From NCBI GenBank assembly GCA_002914805.1, contig JXTB01000001.1, forward strand, positions 1,986,254 through 2,050,253: DNA of 64,000 bases, written 5' to 3'. Every line of letters begins with the position of its first letter. Position 1 is the stretch's first letter. The notes under the pieces were generated by a model. That model worked only from the letters and a program-made list of their open reading frames with translations. It did not search any database and was not told where the DNA came from. Position numbers and translations under genes: made by a program. Below are positions 61,714 through 64,000 of this stretch, piece by piece. The stretch comes from Parasponia andersonii (Eukaryota > Streptophyta > Magnoliopsida > Rosales > Cannabaceae).

Positions 61714-62419
61714 GTATTCACTTTTATTCCAATAACTATTCCAAGCCATACTACTCACGCTCCTTGGTTTATAAAGACCTAATTTTAATATAGAGGAAAG
61801 ATATAAAAACCTAATTTTAATAAGGGTAAATTAGTAAAATTTGTACCAGTGACATTTTGGTTATATAGAATTTTCAGATTCATCAAATAAAAATAGCTGA
61901 TATGAATATGGATCATTTAAAATCTCAGCTCATTTGGGTTTTAGTGTAAACAAAATTTTCAAATAAGGACTAAAATGTAAATAAAAAAAGGCATAAGTGA
62001 ACAGAAATTTCAAAATCATTGTAAAATATGAATATTGAAATAGTGCCCTGCCCAGCATTTCACGCTACATGGCCACTAATTTTCTAATTTTCTTTAAATC
62101 CCTCAACACTCTTTTCTTTTTCCCTCAAGTCCTCGATACTCTTCTCTCTCCCTCTCATGGCTTATCCTAAAAATTTGGCCACCATCATATCTTCGGACCA
62201 GAATCTCTGGCCAGGCGTGCACCTAGCTGACCGGCGATGTAGCCTTGTTGTGCTCCGCTACCTATCGCACTACCAAACGAGAGGAAGGAGGGATGCAACA
62301 TCATGCCCAACACGCAACTATTTCCGGCATTTTCACTATCTCGTGCCACCATCAACCACCATACCATTGTCAGCATAAATCTTCTCTCAACGTCGGACCC
62401 GACGAGTTTTAGCCATGGG
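61714..62419. other. Extra 0.7-kb stretch next to LARD LTR C
   Basis: Unit A reads ACTAATTGATTTTGTGA then GTTGCGTGTAATTTTGCTCT directly before its LTR. The second unit has matching halves (AATCAATTTTGTGA near 61710 and GTTGCTAGTAATTTCTCTCT near 62420) with this stretch between them. It includes a more GC-rich part (about 62155-62420) with an open frame (62157-62378) of no recognised family. It is either an insertion here or a loss from unit A; I see no target duplication. Confidence 0.55.
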
Positions 62420-62440
62420 TTGCTAGTAATTTCTCTCTGG

Positions 62441-64000
62441 TGAGCACTTTAATTATTTTGGCCATTTTCTCAAAATTTAATTCCAATATTTTTACAAATA
62501 TTTTGAATATCAATATAAATTGTTAGTGATAATTACTGTTAGTGTGATTCTGTGGAGTTTAATTTTCGATGATTAGAAATTTTGAATAGAAAATTGGCAT
62601 TATTGCAATTATTTTCATAAAAGTGGTATTTTAGTAATTAATTATGTAAAAATTTATTTTGGTTGTGAAACTTTTATGAAGCAAAAGAAGAGATTAAACC
62701 ATGAATGAATACAATATTTGTGTTGAAACAAAATATCGAAATGAGATAATTTCTAAAATCTGATGTTTTTCTAAATATTTTTGAAAAGTAACTATCTGTT
62801 AATTTTCTAATATTTCTAAAAAATGATATTTTTATCATTATTTAAGTCGTATAAAATCGATATCTGGAAATGTGTAAAATTTTGAATGGAAAAAGTGGAT
62901 GTTTTTCAAATAAATTCTAAAAACGAGATATTTTTGTAATTCCCAGAATTAAAGCCCATTTAAGGGTTGGGATCTTGGAACTTAGTCTAGACTTCCAATT
63001 TTGACTCAGCGAGATCAAGAGATGAACTTCGATATAAAATATCACTATATTTGGAAGTAGCATAAAAATTGAGACACATAGTTCGTGAATAGTATCGTTT
63101 AACGGCCAACGGCCGAAGCAAGCCCTGAATTAAATCCCCGGTTTTTTTTTTGTTTTGCTTTATATATTACAGAAACACATTAGATTATACTAGGATTAGA
63201 CTGTGTGAATTTTTATACATATTTTTTAATTGTGATTATGGGGTAATACAGCGGTATGCTCCCTACGTTACAGTAAATCCCAGAATAATGCCAAGTGGGA
63301 TTTTAAAGCATGATTTAGTTAATTCCTTGATGCATTGTTATTGTGAACTATTAAATATTGTACATACTATAATATCACACATGAGATATATCTTAGGTAT
63401 CGTAGTGTTTAGTGGGCTGCCGACGCCTATGCCCTTGGTGAGAGCCCATAAATCAATGCAGGATCTTTTGATTACCCCTACTCGAAAGGCATAGATATTC
63501 AGCTGTCTCTCCGATTTGGTAGACATAGACACATAGGTGTTCCTCTGATTTTCTAGGATAGGTATCAGGCAGAGAGTACTTAGTACATATAGTACGAGTT
63601 ATTCTGGTTAGTAATGAGAAGATATGAGCCTATGAAATAGGACGATTTATGATTTGTACAATCTTGTACATCTGGTTTTAGTTTAGAATATGTGATTATT
63701 TTGGATATTAATTATGTTATAAACTTGGTTTATAAATGGAATTTAGAAAAGATATGAACCATACAGACTTGGTAAAATTCCATCCATTCAAAAAAGTAAT
63801 CTAATTTTTACTGAGTATGTGAATGCTCAGCCTCCCTACTTCTCTCACTTTCATATGTTAGTTTATTTTAGGTAGTCATCCCGGTCGTCAGAAAAACTAC
63901 GTAGTTTGTACTTGTATTCCTACTTCTATTTCCCTAGTAGGTATTTATACTTTGTTTTCTTATTTAATTATTTAGTCAAGATTAATAAATTTATTAAGTA
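62441..64000 (+). repeat. LARD LTR copy C, cut by window end
   Basis: Starts TGAGCACTTTAATTATTTTG and follows copies A and B in order (GATTACCCCTACTCGAAAGG at about 63469; TGAATGCTCAGCCTCCCTA at about 63819). It is the most divergent copy and lacks some internal stretches, so it may come from a different insertion of the same family. Confidence 0.75.

Larger units (their letters stand above)
45563..62440 (+). repeat. LARD interior copy B, with nested insertions
   Basis: Same interior as copy A, enlarged by a direct internal duplication (46051-47215 and 47216-48566), a SINE (47592-47753), the hAT transposon with its own nested Athila element (48636-59730) and an extra 0.7-kb stretch near the right end (about 61714-62419). 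Subtracting these leaves about 3.5 kb, close to copy A. Confidence 0.75.
37374..64000 (+). mobile_element. Tandem LARD-like LTR element array (LTR-interior-LTR-interior-LTR)
   Basis: Three copies of one about 2.2-kb LTR lie in the same orientation at 37374, 43319 and 62441 (the last cut by the window end), separated by two copies of the same interior. The first interior (39589-43318, 3.7 kb) has no open frame above about 66 codons and no retroelement protein wording, so the family is a large non-coding retrotransposon derivative (LARD). The LTRs end in CGTAACA or similar, followed by a tRNA-Met-type primer site. The first two LTRs differ by roughly 5-10% by eye and the third is more distant, so the array is old. 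Shared LTRs suggest origin by unequal recombination between copies. Confidence 0.8.

Noticed and set aside
62157-62378. 73-codon frame next to LTR C as a gene
   Set aside because: No family resemblance. Kept only as part of an unexplained stretch.
1-64000. CRISPR arrays, bacterial operons, organelle DNA insertions, rRNA or telomere repeats
   Set aside because: None of the corresponding repeat or sequence patterns was seen; the window is plant nuclear DNA dominated by transposons.

Overview
This window looks like eudicot nuclear DNA. It is AT-rich, with spliced genes, GT-AG introns, a photosystem II assembly gene carrying a plastid transit and thylakoid signal, and dense plant-type transposable elements. 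Only two host genes are convincing: an intronless PSB27 gene (5543-6064, +) with an I-box/G-box light-type promoter module just upstream, and a six-exon DUF789-family gene (29858-32323, +) with a long pyrimidine-rich leader. The species cannot be named from the sequence alone.

Layout: 1-3890 is the remnant of a Ty3/gypsy Tekay-like element (partial LTR, tRNA-Met primer site, gag, protease, part of RT). PSB27 follows at 5.4-6.1 kb. A 5'-truncated L1-type LINE with RNase H lies on the minus strand at 7747-10885, next to a SINE. 11.1-16.1 kb is intergenic with a second copy of that SINE family. 16113-27189 is a near-complete 11.1-kb Ty3/gypsy Tat-lineage element: 637-bp LTRs differing at about 19 sites by eye, a perfect 5-bp CTAAT duplication, two RNase H domains, and an antisense, apparently spliced extra gene between integrase and the 3' LTR. 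The DUF789 gene occupies 28.8-32.4 kb. 36552-37372 is a solo LTR of a relative of the Tat element, on the minus strand.

From 37374 to the window end the DNA is mainly one structure: LTR - non-coding interior - LTR - non-coding interior - LTR, a tandem array of a LARD-like non-autonomous LTR element with about 2.2-kb LTRs and a 3.7-kb interior without coding capacity. Its LTRs share ordered blocks with the Tekay-like LTR at the window start, which suggests a parent or mobilising family. The second unit has been a landing zone: a 1.2-kb internal duplication, then a SINE, then a hAT DNA transposon with 8-bp target duplication (48636-59730), which itself received an Athila-lineage Ty3/gypsy element (51659-59034) inside its transposase gene.

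The two host genes show no functional link. The strongest candidates for something under-described are the tandem LARD array with shared LTRs, the antisense gene module framed by two polypurine tracts in the Tat element, and the variable-copy GCGACC modules in the LTRs of that family. LTR elements are treated here as fossils.
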